DNA from: Diospyros lotus
Lineage: Eukaryota; Streptophyta; Magnoliopsida; Ericales; Ebenaceae
Direction of reading: 5' to 3'
Assembly: GCF_014633365.1 (NCBI RefSeq)
Contig: NC_068341.1
Span: 20,504,339-20,568,338, forward strand
DNA length: 64,000 nt
Shown: piece after piece, positions 1-12,984 of the stretch
Numbering within the stretch: the first letter of the stretch is position 1
How the letters are laid out: each line of letters begins with the position of its first letter
Notes under the pieces: generated by a model
The model's input: only the letters and a program-made list of their open reading frames with translations
What the model was told of the DNA's origin: nothing
Databases searched by the model: none
Made by a program: the position numbers and the translations under genes

Positions 1-3000
1 GGCACCACCTTCCCCAGTCAGTTCCTCTCTTTTGGCTTCCTCACCACCCTTGTCCTCTCTCACGGGAACCTAACAGGAGAAATTCCATCTTCGATCGGAA
101 ACTTGTCGGTCCTGACCAGCTTGGATCTCAGTTTTAATGCTTTAACGGGAAGGATACCACCAGAAATCGGAAAGCTATCTGAATTGCAGCTTCTTTCACT
201 GAGTTCTAATTATTTACGGGGTGGAATTCCAACTGAAATAGGAAACTGCTCTAAGCTTCAACAACTTGAACTATTTGACAACCAGCTATCAGGAAGAATT
301 CCAGCAGAAATAGGTCAATTATGGGCTCTAGAAACCTTTCGTGCTGGTGGAAACCAGGGAATTCATGGAGAACTTCCGGTACAGATATCGCAATGCACAG
401 AACTGGTTTTTCTAGGCCTTGCAGATACTGGAATTTCGGGGCAGATACCACATAGTTTAGGAGAGTTGAAGAAGCTCAGGACTTTCTCAGTATATACAGC
501 AAATCTCACTGGCCAGATTCCACCTGAAATTGGCAATTGCTCAGCCTTGGAGGACCTATTTGTGTATGAAAACCAAATTTCTGGGGAGATTCCCAGTGAA
601 CTGAGCTTGCTGCAAAATCTCAAAAGAGTGTTACTGTGGCAAAACAAACTCAGTGGGAACATTCCAGGATCTCTAGGTAACTGTTCAAGCCTGACAGTAA
701 TTGATTTCTCGATAAATTCTCTGACAGGTGAGATTCCGTCAACACTTGCAAATTTAGGTGCACTGGAGGAGCTTCTTTTGTCAGAGAACAAGATTTCTGG
801 TGAAATTCCATCATTCATTGGCAACTTTTCCCGCTTGAGGCAACTTGAACTGGATAACAACAGAATCTCTGGGCATATCCCACCTGCTATTGGAGAACTG
901 AAGGAGCTTTCTCTGTTCTTTGCTTGGCAGAATCAACTAAATGGAAGCATACCACCTGAGCTGGCCAACTGCAAGAAACTTCAGGCGGTCGATCTCTCGC
1001 ACAATTTCCTTACTGGGTCAGTTCCAGAGTCCCTTTTCAACCTCAAGAACTTGACTCAATTGTTGCTGATATCAAACAAGCTTTCAGGAGGAATTCCAGC
1101 TTCTATTGGCAATTGTACCAACTTGACACGTCTACGGCTGGGTTCAAACATGTTAGCTGGTGAGATTCCATCAGAAATTGGACTACTACAAAGTTTGAGT
1201 TTTCTTGAGTTATCAGAAAATCAGTTTACTGGAGAAATCCCTCCAGAGATTGGTAACTGCAATCAGCTAGAAATGGTTGACTTGCATAATAATAAGCTCC
1301 AAGGCATGATTCCTCCCTCCTTTGAATCTCTAGTTCAACTCAATGTTTTAGACCTATCCACGAACAGAATATCAGGCATCATTCCTCAGAATCTTGGCAA
1401 GCTCACATCTTTAAACAAACTTGTCTTCAGTGGAAACTACATTTCTGGTTTGATTCCTAAATCACTTGGCCTCTGTAAAGATTTGCAGCTCTTGGATTTG
1501 AGCAACAACAGAATCAGTGGTTCAATCCCAGATGAGATTGGTCAGTTGCAAGGATTGGATATCCTATTGAACTTGAGTTGGAATTTGTTAGGAGGACCCA
1601 TCCCAGAAGGCTTTTCAAATTTTTCAAAGCTTGCAAACTTGGATCTTTCTCACAATTTGTTAACAGGAAGCCTAAGAGTACTGGCTAATCTAGACAATCT
1701 CGCTTCCCTGAATGTCTCGTACAATAATTTCTCCGGATTTCTTCCTGATACCAAGTTCTTTCAGGATCTCCCCACCACTGATTTCCTGGGTAATCCAGAG
1801 CTCTGCATTAACAGAAATGACTGCAAGGTTAGAACAAACCAACGCAGCAGAGAATCGTCTAAAAGTCTTATTGTCTTGGTTGTTCTCAGCATAACTGCAA
1901 CAACAATAATTTTAACAATTGGAGTGATTTCACTCATCAGAGCTCAAGGAAGCAAATTTGGAAGGAATGACGAAGAAGATGGTATGGAGTGGGAAATCAC
2001 CCCATTCCAGAAGCTTAACTTCTCTGTAGATGACATTGTGACAAAGCTTTCAGATTGTAACATTGTAGGAAAGGGTTGCTCAGGAGTGGTTTATCGTGTT
2101 GAGACTCCACTACGACAGGTTATTGCAGTAAAGAAGCTATGGCCAATGAAGGTGGGTGAGGTCCCGGAGAGAGACTTATTTTCTGCAGAAGTTACAGCAC
2201 TGGGATCAATAAGGCACAAAAATATAGTGAGGCTTCTGGGCTGTTGTAACAAAGGGAAAACTAGATTGCTTTTGTTTGATTATATCAGTAATGGGAGTCT
2301 AGCAGGACTACTCCATGAGAAGAAGATGCTCTTGGACTGGGATGCAAGGTACAAAATCATACTGGGAGCTGCTCATGGTTTGGCTTATCTTCACCATGAT
2401 TGCATACCCCCCATTGTTCATCGCGATATAAAAGCCAACAACATTTTGGTGGGATCACAATTTGAAGCTTTCTTAGCAGATTTTGGACTGGCAAAGCTCA
2501 TCAACTCCTCAGATTATTCCACAGGTGTTTCCAACACAGTGGCAGGTTCTTACGGGTATATAGCTCCCGGTAAGCATTTTTTCTTTTCCACAGAATTGTT
2601 TAAATTGACCTTCAAACACTCCTAATTCTCTACTTTTTAGTTGTTCTTGCTATTATGCTAATTTCCTTCTGAACTATTCACAATATCTGCAGTTATTAGG
2701 TTGTACTATGCTGCTTTACTACAATGTAATCTCTATGACTTGGGTAACTACTAATTTGGCTCATAGAATTAACTATAGCTGGTTGCAAATTGCAGAATAT
2801 GGATACAGTTTGAGGATCACAGAGAAAAGTGACGTATATAGCTTTGGCATTGTCCTCCTAGAGGTCATAACAGGGATGGAACCAACTGATCACCGGATTC
2901 CAGATGGTTCCCACATTGTTAGTTGGGTTAACAAGGAACTGAGAGAGAAGCATAGAGAATTCACATCAATTGTTGACCAGCAACTACTCCAGCTTTCTGG

Positions 3001-3244
3001 AACACAGATACAAGAGATGCTTCAAGTGCTTGGGGTGGCTCTACTTTGCGTGAACCCTTGTCCAGAAGAGCGACCCACAATGAAAGATGTCACAGCAATG
3101 CTCAAAGAGATCAAGCAGGAAAACGAGCAGGATTTTGAAAAACCAAGCAAGCGATTAGTAAACAACCCAAAAGCATCAATTCACTGTTCTAGTTTCTCCA
3201 GATCATCTGAACCATTAATTAGATCACCTTCCAATATTCCATAG
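1..3244 (+). CDS. LRR receptor-like Ser/Thr kinase, subfamily XI, RGI/RCH-like (5' partial, two exons)
   Basis: Join(<1..2569, 2796..3244). The reading frame is open from base 1, so the signal peptide and first repeats lie upstream; 1005 residues are visible. Residues 1 to about 585 are roughly two dozen 24-residue plant LRRs (consensus LxGxIPxxIGN). A membrane segment follows at about 622-646, then a kinase domain at about 686-965. The kinase has a glycine loop (GKGCSGVVY), the ATP-binding Lys711 (IAVKKLW), HRD at 807-809 and DFG at 827-829, so it looks like an active RD kinase. The phase-1 intron falls inside the GYIAPE codon, at GT 2570 and AG 2795, a usual place in this subfamily. Family knowledge: RGI/RCH receptors perceive secreted peptides such as RGF at the plasma membrane. 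The juxtamembrane region and the kinase (FQKLNF, LGSIRHKNIVR) look most like RGI1/RGI2. The ligand is inference. No frameshift was seen. Confidence 0.93.
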
Positions 3245-5419
3245 TTACGTCAGATTCTCACATTTCAGTTAATTGATTTTTCCAAGGTAACAAAATAAGT
3301 TGTATAGTTTAGTATTTCAATTTCGTAAAAACAGTTCATATTGATTGTAAATTAATATACTACTTGCTTCATGCCAATGTTGTGACTAAGTTGTTATACT
3401 AACGGTTTCTCAATGAATTCAAATGAGCCCACCAAAACATTTTTTGCAGATACAAATTCAGCCCCTGAAACTTAAAAATCCTTGAGTGTCGGCAACTTAT
3501 ATTTTACAGAAAATGATTTCCAAACAACAGCTCGTTAAACTGCTAACTTACACACAACTAGATCATCAAGATGCCTAAAAATAAAAAATAAAAAACAAAC
3601 AGACAAGAACATAAGTAGCAGCCTAGTCCTCGAGGCTTCTACCAGTGCAGGTTCTGTGGTCCTATCTTCATAGCCTTACCCTACATCTATTCACATTAAC
3701 TGAGAAAGATGGAACAGTACTAGGGAACCCATTGACGTGATTCCATTAACAGTGGCAGCTTTCAAGAAGGGCCCAAGAGATCAGACAAGCAGAATTCCAA
3801 TCGTTTGAGATGAACGTATGGAAGATAGTCTGATAAAAAGCTGATGGTTGTGACAAGATCTTGGTTGGCATACCCACATGGAACAAACAATTATTAGAAA
3901 GACAAAAGGACCACTACACCCAATGCACCTTTCAGTGAGGATAAAGAGATCTTATGCTCCATTTTCTTGAAAGATACATTGCTTTTAGCCATGTGATATC
4001 AAACCATGTTAGGCCCACAGATAGTTACACATTACCCTATCACACTTTAGTGGCGAAAAATGCAAGCAACCATAGACAGAGCTTTTCCATTGTTGTGGTA
4101 CTTGTCATGCTAGCAATATGTATTATCATGAACATTACAACATTCATTTACGGCCACCCCACCTCTTTCGTGTCTCTTTCACCAATTTTTCTGATCAATG
4201 CTCCTCATCCTATCTAATCAAGCCATTACTTTTCTAGTAGAATGCATCATCATGTTCATTGTGACGTTCAATGAGCTCTAGACCTTCCTCCTTTCAAGCC
4301 TCTTTCGACAAGTCCTTAGTGACAAACACTGTTAAACTATTCAATTAAACCATTGCTTTTATAGCAATATGAATAATCATGTGTACTACACCAATCATTT
4401 AAGTCAAAACCCTGATAAGTACAACAAAACTTAGCCAGTTGAGCTATTACTTTTATAGCTCCTGTCATTGCAATATAAGTAATACTAAAATATAAGTATT
4501 CCAGTCTACCCTGTATTCTGTAATTAGATAAAGAAACAAAGGTATTGTACAGCCTTTTTTAATACTTCAATGGTGAAATAAAAGGCATACTCAATTATTT
4601 TTTTATTTACTCTTATAAACGTTCGGTATAAATATATATATATGTATATATGTATGTATGTATGTTTTCTTCACTCATTTGCATATTTAAAACAAGAAAT
4701 TAGTAAGACTAAACTCTTTAGATGCAAAACTGCATCCAGTTCATCATATTAACAAATTAAGTTCACAGGAGAGAAAACTCAAATTAAGCTTCAAAATGGA
4801 TACATTGAATGAAATATGCCATTTACAGGTATGATATAAAGTCTATTGAATAGCATAGGTCACATTTTAAGCTCGGAAACTAGGTGGGATCCTGGGAAGG
4901 AAATCAAATAAGAAAGGATTTTATTTTCCCTAATTTGATGGTATTCAAAAATAGTGAGGACAAGTATATATGAAGGAGAAAAAGGAGATATATATATATA
5001 TGTATATGTATGTATTTTTTTTCACTAACAAGAATATATGGAAAACTTCTCGAGATAGTTAAATCTAAATTTTCTTGAATTTGAAGGATATGGCATGGAT
5101 ATAGATGGCTGGTATAACCAACTCCACCTGGTGAGACTAAGGCTTGTGATTATTGTTGTTGTTTTCTTGAACTGAAAATTTTTCTTTCATTTCCTTAAGC
5201 TTTTCCTTTCCCTTTTCCTTTTATTTTTCTCTGTGCTACTTTGTGCAAGCTTGTGCATGCGAATACACATGCACTGACAGCACAAAGCAAATAATCAGAA
5301 ATCAAAGGCAAATAAGAAGATGGTGAGATTCTGTTAGCCTATACAATAAATATTAATAAACAATAATCAATTTCCATCCATCCTTGATGAATTTTTCATC
5401 ATCATAGAAGACCCATACA
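3245..5419. other. Gene-free stretch, 3' flank of the receptor kinase
   Basis: AT-rich DNA with no convincing exon on either strand. It holds (TA)n and (TATG)n simple repeats near 4630-4670 and 4988-5015. The first few hundred bases are presumably the kinase 3'UTR. Confidence 0.6.
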
Positions 5420-6112
5420 AAAGCACATATCATCATTATTACAAATCTTAGTTCCACTAGTTGGGTTTCCTAAATGAATTCTAGCTCCCCAATCATCTCT
5501 TGGAGTTCCCCAATCATCTCTATCCATTGTTATATCTACAGTAAGCCCATTATACCCCCATCTCATATTTAAGAGTTTTCCACCAAATTTTCTTTGGTTG
5601 CTCTACCTCTTTCGCACAAACTTCTTCTATTTCATCCACTCACCTCACAGGTGCATTTATTGGTCTTCTCTCATGTCCAAACTATCTTAATTGCATCTCA
5701 CAGATCTTATCTCTAAAAAGCACCAATCCAGCTTTATTGCGAACAAATTCTTTTCTAATTCTTTCTTTTCTTGTATGGTTGCACATTAACCTTAATATCC
5801 TCCTCTTAGTGTTGAGATAACTGCTCAAATTCTAATTTAATTAGGATTGTTTTATATCATGTAATAAGATTAATCTAATAGAGGAAAGGTCTCTCAGATA
5901 GTCCTTTCAGATTGTGATTCTAATTAGGGGATCACGATAGGTTTGGGAAACCTACTCACACTATGATTACGATTTTATTTTTGTAAATACGCAACCTTGT
6001 TTCAGTTGTTAGTGGACCACTCCCAATAATCTACAAAATAATATATAGAGAGTATCGTGGTTGTGTGTCAAGTGAAGGTGTTCTACAACTTGATAACTAG
6101 AGTCCTAATGTG

Positions 6113-7514
6113 TGATGAATTGCATGATCGATCTATGTTCAAACATGAGGTATTTAGTTTTGATGATGAAACATCTTTTTCTTTTCTCAAATCTATTATC
6201 GAAAACTGTTTGTCATTAAGATAAACAAAACATTTTTTCAAAGCATTATACATATAATTATGAAAATCTATATTCAAAAGATCGTATGAGCTGTTAGTTA
6301 AAATTGATTCAAAATGAAGCAAAATCTTCAAAAATAGTGAGGTCGTCTATCGAATGCTCAAAGTGACATATCAACCAATTTTTAAATTTTGGCCCAACTG
6401 TCAACCGACGCTTATGCATCTATCGACAAATTGTTTGTCATCTGTCAACCGACCTTTTGTATTGACCTTTATCTGTCGATCAATGCTTACGCATTTGTCG
6501 ACTGGCAATATTCATATTCTGAATGATGGCTTCATCCGTCGACAGATACCTTATCATCTGTCGACCAGCCTTATGTTTTCTTATGAATCTGTCGACTGAT
6601 GTTCTTACATCTGTCGACCGTCAGAATGCCAATCCTTGGTGCTTCGATAGTGGGCAAGCCATCTATCAACCGACAGAATGTTTGCACAAGGAACTGCCGA
6701 CAGTCTCAAATGAACTATCGACCGACTTTTGAATTTCAACTAATATGTCGACCGATGCCTTGCATCTGTCGACCGTTTGTTTTGTAGAAACACATAACGA
6801 CTAGTTCATTCACTACTCTCAAGTGTTCTCTCCACTTACAATGGCTTGATTTGACCATGGGCTTTCAAGAGACTATAAATTCAAAGTCAAAGAGAGATTT
6901 CAAAACCCCAAGTGATCTATCTACAAGCTCCCAAGTGCTAAAACCATTATTGTGCTTCATTGGTAAATTTGTTCTCTTTTCAAGGCTTTGTATTCATTTT
7001 GTGTAATTCATTTTCAAACCTTATCTCTATTCTTGAGAGAACTTGTAACTGAGAATATCATTTCTCAAATCCTCTCTTATCTTGTAACAACTTGTAATTA
7101 CCTAGCTTGTTTTGGTAGAGAGCTTACATTGTTTGTAGGAGGTTTTGAAATACCTAGCTTTGCTAGAGGTCTTGTTTGTTAAAGCAAAAGGATTGTATTT
7201 TCCTAGCTTGGTGCTAAAGGGCCTATCCGGAGTGACAAGAGGGTTATAATGATTTGCTTGAAAATCTTTAGTAAGGAGATAAGGTAGTGGATTAGACTTG
7301 TTTAAGACAAACCACTATACATCACTTGTGTCTTGCTGTTGTGCTTACTTTTCATATCCTAAATTGTGTCTTGCAATTGTCTCAATCATCTTTTAATGAG
7401 CATCAAAATTTTCGTACTTATCAAGTAAGAAATTTTTCAATTTTATATCAAATTTTTAAATAACCCAATTCACCCCCTCTTGGGTATTGTTGCCATAGCT
7501 ATTCAATTCCATCA
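6113..7514 (+). mobile_element. 1402-bp solo LTR nested in the Copia solo LTR
   Basis: Bounded by TGATGAATTG and CAATTCCATCA, which are inverted repeats. A perfect 5-bp target duplication ATGTG lies at 6108-6112 and 7515-7519. The region 6370-6780 is packed with degenerate copies of CTGTCGACCGA. The 3' end carries AATTCACCCCCTCTTGGGT, also found near the end of the LTR at 29566-31308, so both belong to one broad LTR class, probably large Copia/SIRE-like. No coding capacity; short ORFs here are chance. Confidence 0.85.
6370..6780. repeat. Degenerate array of CTGTCGACCGA motifs
   Basis: About fifteen copies of a motif centred on GTCGAC or close variants, spaced roughly 20-50 bp apart, within the inner solo LTR. 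Spacing is irregular, so it is a motif cluster and not a simple tandem repeat. Confidence 0.75.
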
Positions 7515-7880
7515 ATGTGTGGCGTGACCAAGTGTCTGAAATTGAGGTTAATTTGTTTTGTTTTAGTAAATTATCCTCTTATGGTGGGGATCGTGGACGT
7601 AGGCTGTTGAACAAAATCACGTTAATCTTTTGTGTCGTTATTTTTCTCGTTTGATTTTTGTTTATGTTCTTGGTTTGCTCAATCAAATCCTAACACTCAA
7701 TTACTCTCATATTTTGCATATATTGATATTAACTACCCAACATTCTCAGCCATCAATAAAGATAGTATTATAACAGTTCAACAAAACTTCCTTTGAGCTT
7801 TAAAGCAATTTTGTGGTCATACAAAGTGTTGGACACACTTTTCCATTTTAATCATCCTGCATTGATTTACATATATTTTA

Positions 7881-10800
7881 CAGTTCAAATTCTGTTTGAA
7901 TTTTCACTCGTTGCAGCAATTCTCCAGGAATATATTTGGGCTTCCAAAATTCAGCAACAATGAAGAACTAAAGAAACAAGCAATAAAAGGACAAACAAAC
8001 ACATGCTTACAAATACATACATTAATAGCTGTCACGCATTTTGAAGAACGGTAGTGGACAAAATTCACAAGTTACACATGCAGATTTTCTTTTCTTTTTT
8101 TTTTTTTAAGTTCGCATGCAGGACATAAACATCTGGCCATTACCTAATACATAGCATCATCATTCCCAGCATCTGACAGACCGAATTGATAGACAAAGAA
8201 AACTAATAACAATAATAGGAACATTAACATGAGAAAATGCAACTAACATTCTGAGTTCACAGTGATGTGATCATTACCGATTTGAAGGAAACATTGACAG
8301 CCAAGAAGTCAAGAAGACTTCCTGTTATGAAAGACTACTATTTTTAGTCTACATGGAGATGTAGGGATGGGTATAAAAGCATTTCTTAGGTGAACCTAGA
8401 ATTTTCAATGGAGAGTAAATTTAACAGCACATGGACGCTCACCCGAAAATGCTAACAACAGTTCATTTTGGGCTCTTGGAACCAAGAAATATACTCAAAA
8501 CTTCTCTAATATATTACTAACACGAGATTAGGTCATCACTAGATATAAATGAAATGAAATTGATATTTTTTCTACTAAACTCCTTATATATATATATATA
8601 TATATACTGTTTTTGCATTTGGAATTATATGGGGTATTCAAGTACTTGTGCAAAAAAAAAAAAACAACCGAATGATAAACAACACTGATCAAACCCAATC
8701 TTTATTTACATGAATTTTAATAAAAATAAAATAAAAGGTTCCCTTGAAGTGGTACTTTCTACTTATGATCTTATTATACCAATTCTATAAAAAATTAAAA
8801 CAAAATGGGACACACTAGGATAAATGGAGTTCTAAAAGTTACTATTTCTTTTACAGGATAGGAGATCAGAATAATATTGGTAATTAAAGTGGATAGAGAT
8901 GACTCAGAGTTATAAGGGTTTTTTTTCTGTTAAGGGTCATAAGAAATGTATAAAAGAACAATTTATTTGGGGTAATACAACAAAATAACAAATGTGTATC
9001 TACATTTTTTTTTTTGCATGAAGTGTTGTAGGCTTCCAAAAATTTATGGGTGTTCAGCTTGAAACTTAATTACATCACACAACTAGTCTATGACTGGACA
9101 TTTTTGAGAATGATGATAAATATGAGAGAAGAATGAGACATTGAAAAATTACAGTTTATCAAATAAAATTATTTTACCATTTTGAATATGGATTGAGGCT
9201 TGTGATGAGGTTCGTTAGTTATAATGTTTATCTGCAGTTGATCAACTAATGAATTCATGAAGAAAATAGTTCTTAACCGTAACTGCTATCTGAAGGGCCA
9301 TAGTTTTGGTCAAGCCAGAAAATACTCCCTATCTTTCTTCATTAATTCAGTGGAATTAATTTCAACCTCCCATATTCCCCTCCATTACCCTTGAGAAAAT
9401 TGTGGGTTCTGCTAACCAAGATACCAATTAGAGCTTATTCTCCACTACAAAATCATTTCACTGTTTTTTTTTTCTTTTTTCCTTTTATTAGTATAGTGCA
9501 ATATGAACCATCCACCCACTCAATCAAGGAAGAACCAAACTACTCAAGTACAAGAACAATCGTGGGAAAAGATGATTCAAGGGAAAGGGTTATTCCTGTA
9601 TCGATAAAATGATCAGCGATTAACTTGAAATGATCAGCAACCCACTCTTCCCAAACTTGGTAATGATTATTCAACATAAAGTAATTTGCACAAAATTATT
9701 AACCCGCCCCAGTGATAATAAACAAATTATACAGGCAAAAGAACCCACAAGAGAAATATATATGTGTCCGTGGGTGGGTGTGTGTAATTGACAAATCCAT
9801 CCCTCAATAACCATTTAATTACTACACGAATCAATTATCCCCAAAAAGGAGAAGAGAATTCAACTATACAACCGAGAATAACTACTATCCACAGGCCAAA
9901 AGCATAAAGGCATAAAGGCAGAAAGTACAGAAACACATAAATGGTCCCTCACAAGGGCCCTACATCGATTGCAACAGCCATTGCCTTTAGCTCAATGACA
10001 TACAACTAAACATATATAAAACTTAAAAAAAGTAAAACGAATGGTTCATCCTCGAATCTATCACTTGCGCTTCTATTTCTTAGTTTAAATTAAATGAACC
10101 CTACCGAAAAGGAAGCGGCATCAAATCAAAGGTTAGAATCAGTTGAAGCATGATAATACCTCTCGGTAACGGCAGTTGTTCTTGAATCTATTCAGGGCCT
10201 CATACTTTTCTTCTTCGACTGTCTTCGTTTCCTTCACCCTACTTCCTTTTAGTGGAATACAAAGGGCTTAAACCGTTTGCTTTGCTTTCCAAGAGTTGTG
10301 CCTCTTCTACAACGGTCACATTGCTCGAGACCGTTAGATGTCCTCCCTATGATCCCGCGGTTTGTAAGTGCTTACATTTGATCTATATGATATTCCATGC
10401 AGGTATAAGTATTATATTTAGAGGGGTTCCAAAACGTCACCTTCCCTCCATGTTACGAGTTTGATTCTTAATCCTTTTTAACGTTTGGATAATCTCTTAA
10501 GCTGGCTCGACCATGAAATCATTTAGGCGACCCCTTAAGGTCTGCATTTACGAGGCTTCAAAATTTTGCAATTTATATATTTTTTATTTTTTTAATAATA
10601 AATATTTTATTAAAAAAAATTGAACTCAAAATAAAATCTAACTTTCAGTATAAATTTCTAGATACATCCAGCCCAATAATCAATTTATAATTTTTTGTCT
10701 TTTTCATTTTTACGTTCTGTTTTTCATTGTTCCTAATTTTCTCTTTCCAATTTTTACTATTTCTTCTTAAATATCTCATAAACTTTAAAATTGTAAATTT

Positions 10801-11738
10801 ATTTTCGATTATAAATATTTTAGTTGAAGCCCTAAAAAATTTTTATTGTTCTTAATTTTTTCTTCTCAATTTTTATCATTTCTTTATTTATTGTAATAGA
10901 TTATTTGACTTCTTTTAATCTCTCAAACATTTCTATTTTTTCATAAAAAAGTATATTATTTATTTTTTTACAAAAAAAATTACTACTCTTGAGAAGATCC
11001 CGACAAACTTTTTTGCCTAAGTCCCCAAATTTGTTGAGTCGACTCTGATTATAAGGTCTATAAATTTAAACAGGAGTTTGTAATAAAGCATGAGATTAAC
11101 GAAGTGAATAGAGAGATGAAATATAATATTTTCTAGACCCTTTGAGTTTTATATTAAGAGTCTTTTAAGTCAATTTTCTACATTTCTGCTTAGTAAATGA
11201 AAAAAAAAAAACATTATATAAACCACCCAATGTGGTACGGTGGTATATAGCATAGTGACAGAGTTTAGAAACATTACATCAGTTCAAGTTTGTGGTTTAA
11301 ATCCTAGCATTGTTATAGTTGGGTTAGTTTCATGTCATAAGATCTAAAGTTTTAAATGGACAAAATCATAACAAAGTAAGAGAGAGATTAAATTTTTATG
11401 AGACAAAATAGAGCGTTTTCCTATTGTTTACAATATTGTTTTAAGTCAAATTTCTATCATTTTTCTTTTGAGAAAAAATATACACATATGTTATAAATAA
11501 AGGCAATTAAAGTAAATTATAGTTAGAGAATATTATTATTATTATTATTATTTTAAATATTATTTTTTAATAAAAATAGTAAGTGTAAATTTCAATTCCA
11601 ACAGGTTGTTCTACATTTAACAACATATATTTAGTCCCATGACTTCTTTCTATTAACTGATTGACCTAACTGGCAAATAAAAGAATTGTGTTAAATTCAA
11701 GTTTAAATTCAAGAATTAATGATATGCTTTCATGTTTA
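7881..11738. other. Gene-free, AT-rich stretch
   Basis: No supported gene. It contains a (TA)n tract near 8585-8606, several poly-A and poly-T runs, and very AT-rich DNA at 10560-11000. A possible short minus-strand exon pair near 9945-10245 is described under findings and was not called as a gene. Confidence 0.55.
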
Positions 11739-12106
11739 GGGGGCATTTATTAATCAATATATGATGTGAAAAAATCAAGATATGGGATATATCCTGAACT
11801 TCTATTATTTCCAATATATTTGTTAAGTTTATTTAAAAATTCTTGAAAAAATCATTAATAATCCCTTATCTTAATCTTTCAAGATATGCTTATATCTCCC
11901 CCCAAGATAAGCATATCTTGGTTTTTATAGATAAGAAGAAAAAGATATTTGTGTCCTCTAGTGCATTTTAAAAAATTTAACAAACAGCTTGATAAAAATC
12001 TTGAAATGCTTTCCAACTTTATCTTGATCATTTCATATCTTGATCCAAAATGCATTCCAACATTATTTTGATGTCTCTTATCTTGCTCATTTTAACAAAC
12101 GCCCCC
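11739..12106. mobile_element. Harbinger/Tourist-type MITE, 368 bp
   Basis: Terminal inverted repeats are GGGGGCATTTATTAA at the left and GGGGGCGTTTGTTAA as the reverse complement of the right end. The target duplication is TTA at 11736-11738 and 12107-12109. An internal palindrome around 11880-11920 pairs AAGATATGCTTATAT with its complement. No coding capacity. Confidence 0.82.
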
Positions 12107-12233
12107 TTAAGAGAGAAATGAAATAAATCATAATAAAATGGAATCACAACATATGACATTTTGCCAATTAATTGTTATTTTAGGTAACTAAATAAATGTA
12201 TTGTCTTCATATTATTTCTTTCTTTGAAAATAA

Positions 12234-12981
12234 GAGGCTGTTTGGCTCACCGATTTTTTTCATAGCTTTTAAGTTGTTTAGCTTTCAAGTTAAAAGTCAG
12301 ATAGTGTTTAAGTTAATATTATATTTGGATAAATATACTTTTAAGCTGTCAATTAATATTTATGTGTTTGGTTTAAAAGAGCTGATAAGTTATTAAAATT
12401 TGACAAAAAGACCAAAATAGACATAATATTGAATGATGTAAAATTTTATTATTAAATATAAATAAATTATACATAATTATTAAGAATATATTAATACAAT
12501 ATTACTATATATATTATATATAATAATAATATATATTATTTGTGTTATATATATATACATAAATATATATACGCTGCACTGCACGTAGCGAGCAAAACAG
12601 CAGCGGAGTGTGAAGGAGGAGACCCACAACGCGACGGCGACAGCGGATCTGAAGAAGGAGGAGGATCGGGAAGCGGCGACCGAGATGGGCTACAGAGACG
12701 GCAATAATGGAGAAAGGTTTGTCGACTGCGTTGGGCGACAGATCTGGAGAAGATGATAGGAGAAGATGAGGGCAAAATGGTATTTTTCTTGGTCAACTCT
12801 ATAGCTTTTTTTCCCAAAGGTAGGGGGTACCAGCTTCTGGCCAACGCTGTTAAAACAGTTGATACGCTATACAGCGTTAAAGCTGTTAATGCTTGCCAAA
12901 CACTTCATCATACAAAGCTGTATAGCTTTAAAGCTGCTTATGCAGCTTATACACGGTCAAATCGTTAAGCCAAACAGCCTC
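12234..12981. mobile_element. Harbinger-type non-autonomous element, 748 bp, with a GC-rich core
   Basis: Terminal inverted repeats start GAGGCTGTTTGGCT and match at 17 of the first 19 positions. The target duplication is TAA at 12231-12233 and 12982-12984. The outer parts are AT-rich, but 12570-12740 is strikingly GC-rich (GCGACGGCGACAGCGG), followed by GAGGGCAAAATGG. No transposase is visible; ORFs in the core are short and unsupported. Confidence 0.82.
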
Positions 12982-12984
12982 TAA

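Larger units (their letters stand above)
5810..7695 (+). mobile_element. Copia-type solo LTR inserted into the LINE, itself interrupted
   Basis: Starts TGTTGAG and ends CCTAACA. Flanks are CTTAG (5805-5809) and CTCAA (7696-7700), a 5-bp target duplication with two transition differences. The flanking LINE reading frame rejoins across it, which independently fixes both ends. Removing the inner insertion leaves about 479 bp. The right part (GTGGACGTAGGC) resembles 3' parts of plant Copia LTRs. No internal region remains, so it is a solo LTR. Confidence 0.8.
5420..7880 (-). mobile_element. LINE (L1-type) 3' fragment, reverse transcriptase C-terminus, split by a nested insertion
   Basis: On the minus strand, 7880-7696 and then 5809-5420 read as one degenerate LINE ORF2 C-terminus. 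The upstream part reads LKWKS...LYDHKIALKLKG. The downstream part reads RILRLMCNHTRKERIR, then FGHERRPINAPV, then VDEIEEVCAKEVEQP. These are typical of plant LINE ends (consensus MRMLRWMCGHTRKDRIRNE, RWFGHVxRRPxxAPVR). Stop codons and frameshifts show it is dead; the Trp of RWFGH is now TAG. The 5' truncation near 7880 and the short TTG/ATG-rich tail near 5420 fit a normal truncated insertion. The gap 5810-7695 is a later solo LTR whose flanks rejoin within the ORF. Confidence 0.85.

Noticed and set aside
363..860. 165-codon minus-strand ORF
   Set aside because: Shadow of the LRR repeats on the opposite strand.
6354..6787. Short ORFs in the solo LTR
   Set aside because: Open frames created by the GTCGAC motif array; not coding.
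11225..11420. SINE-like element
   Set aside because: A weak B-box-like GGTTTAAATCC occurs, but no convincing A box, tail or target duplication was found.
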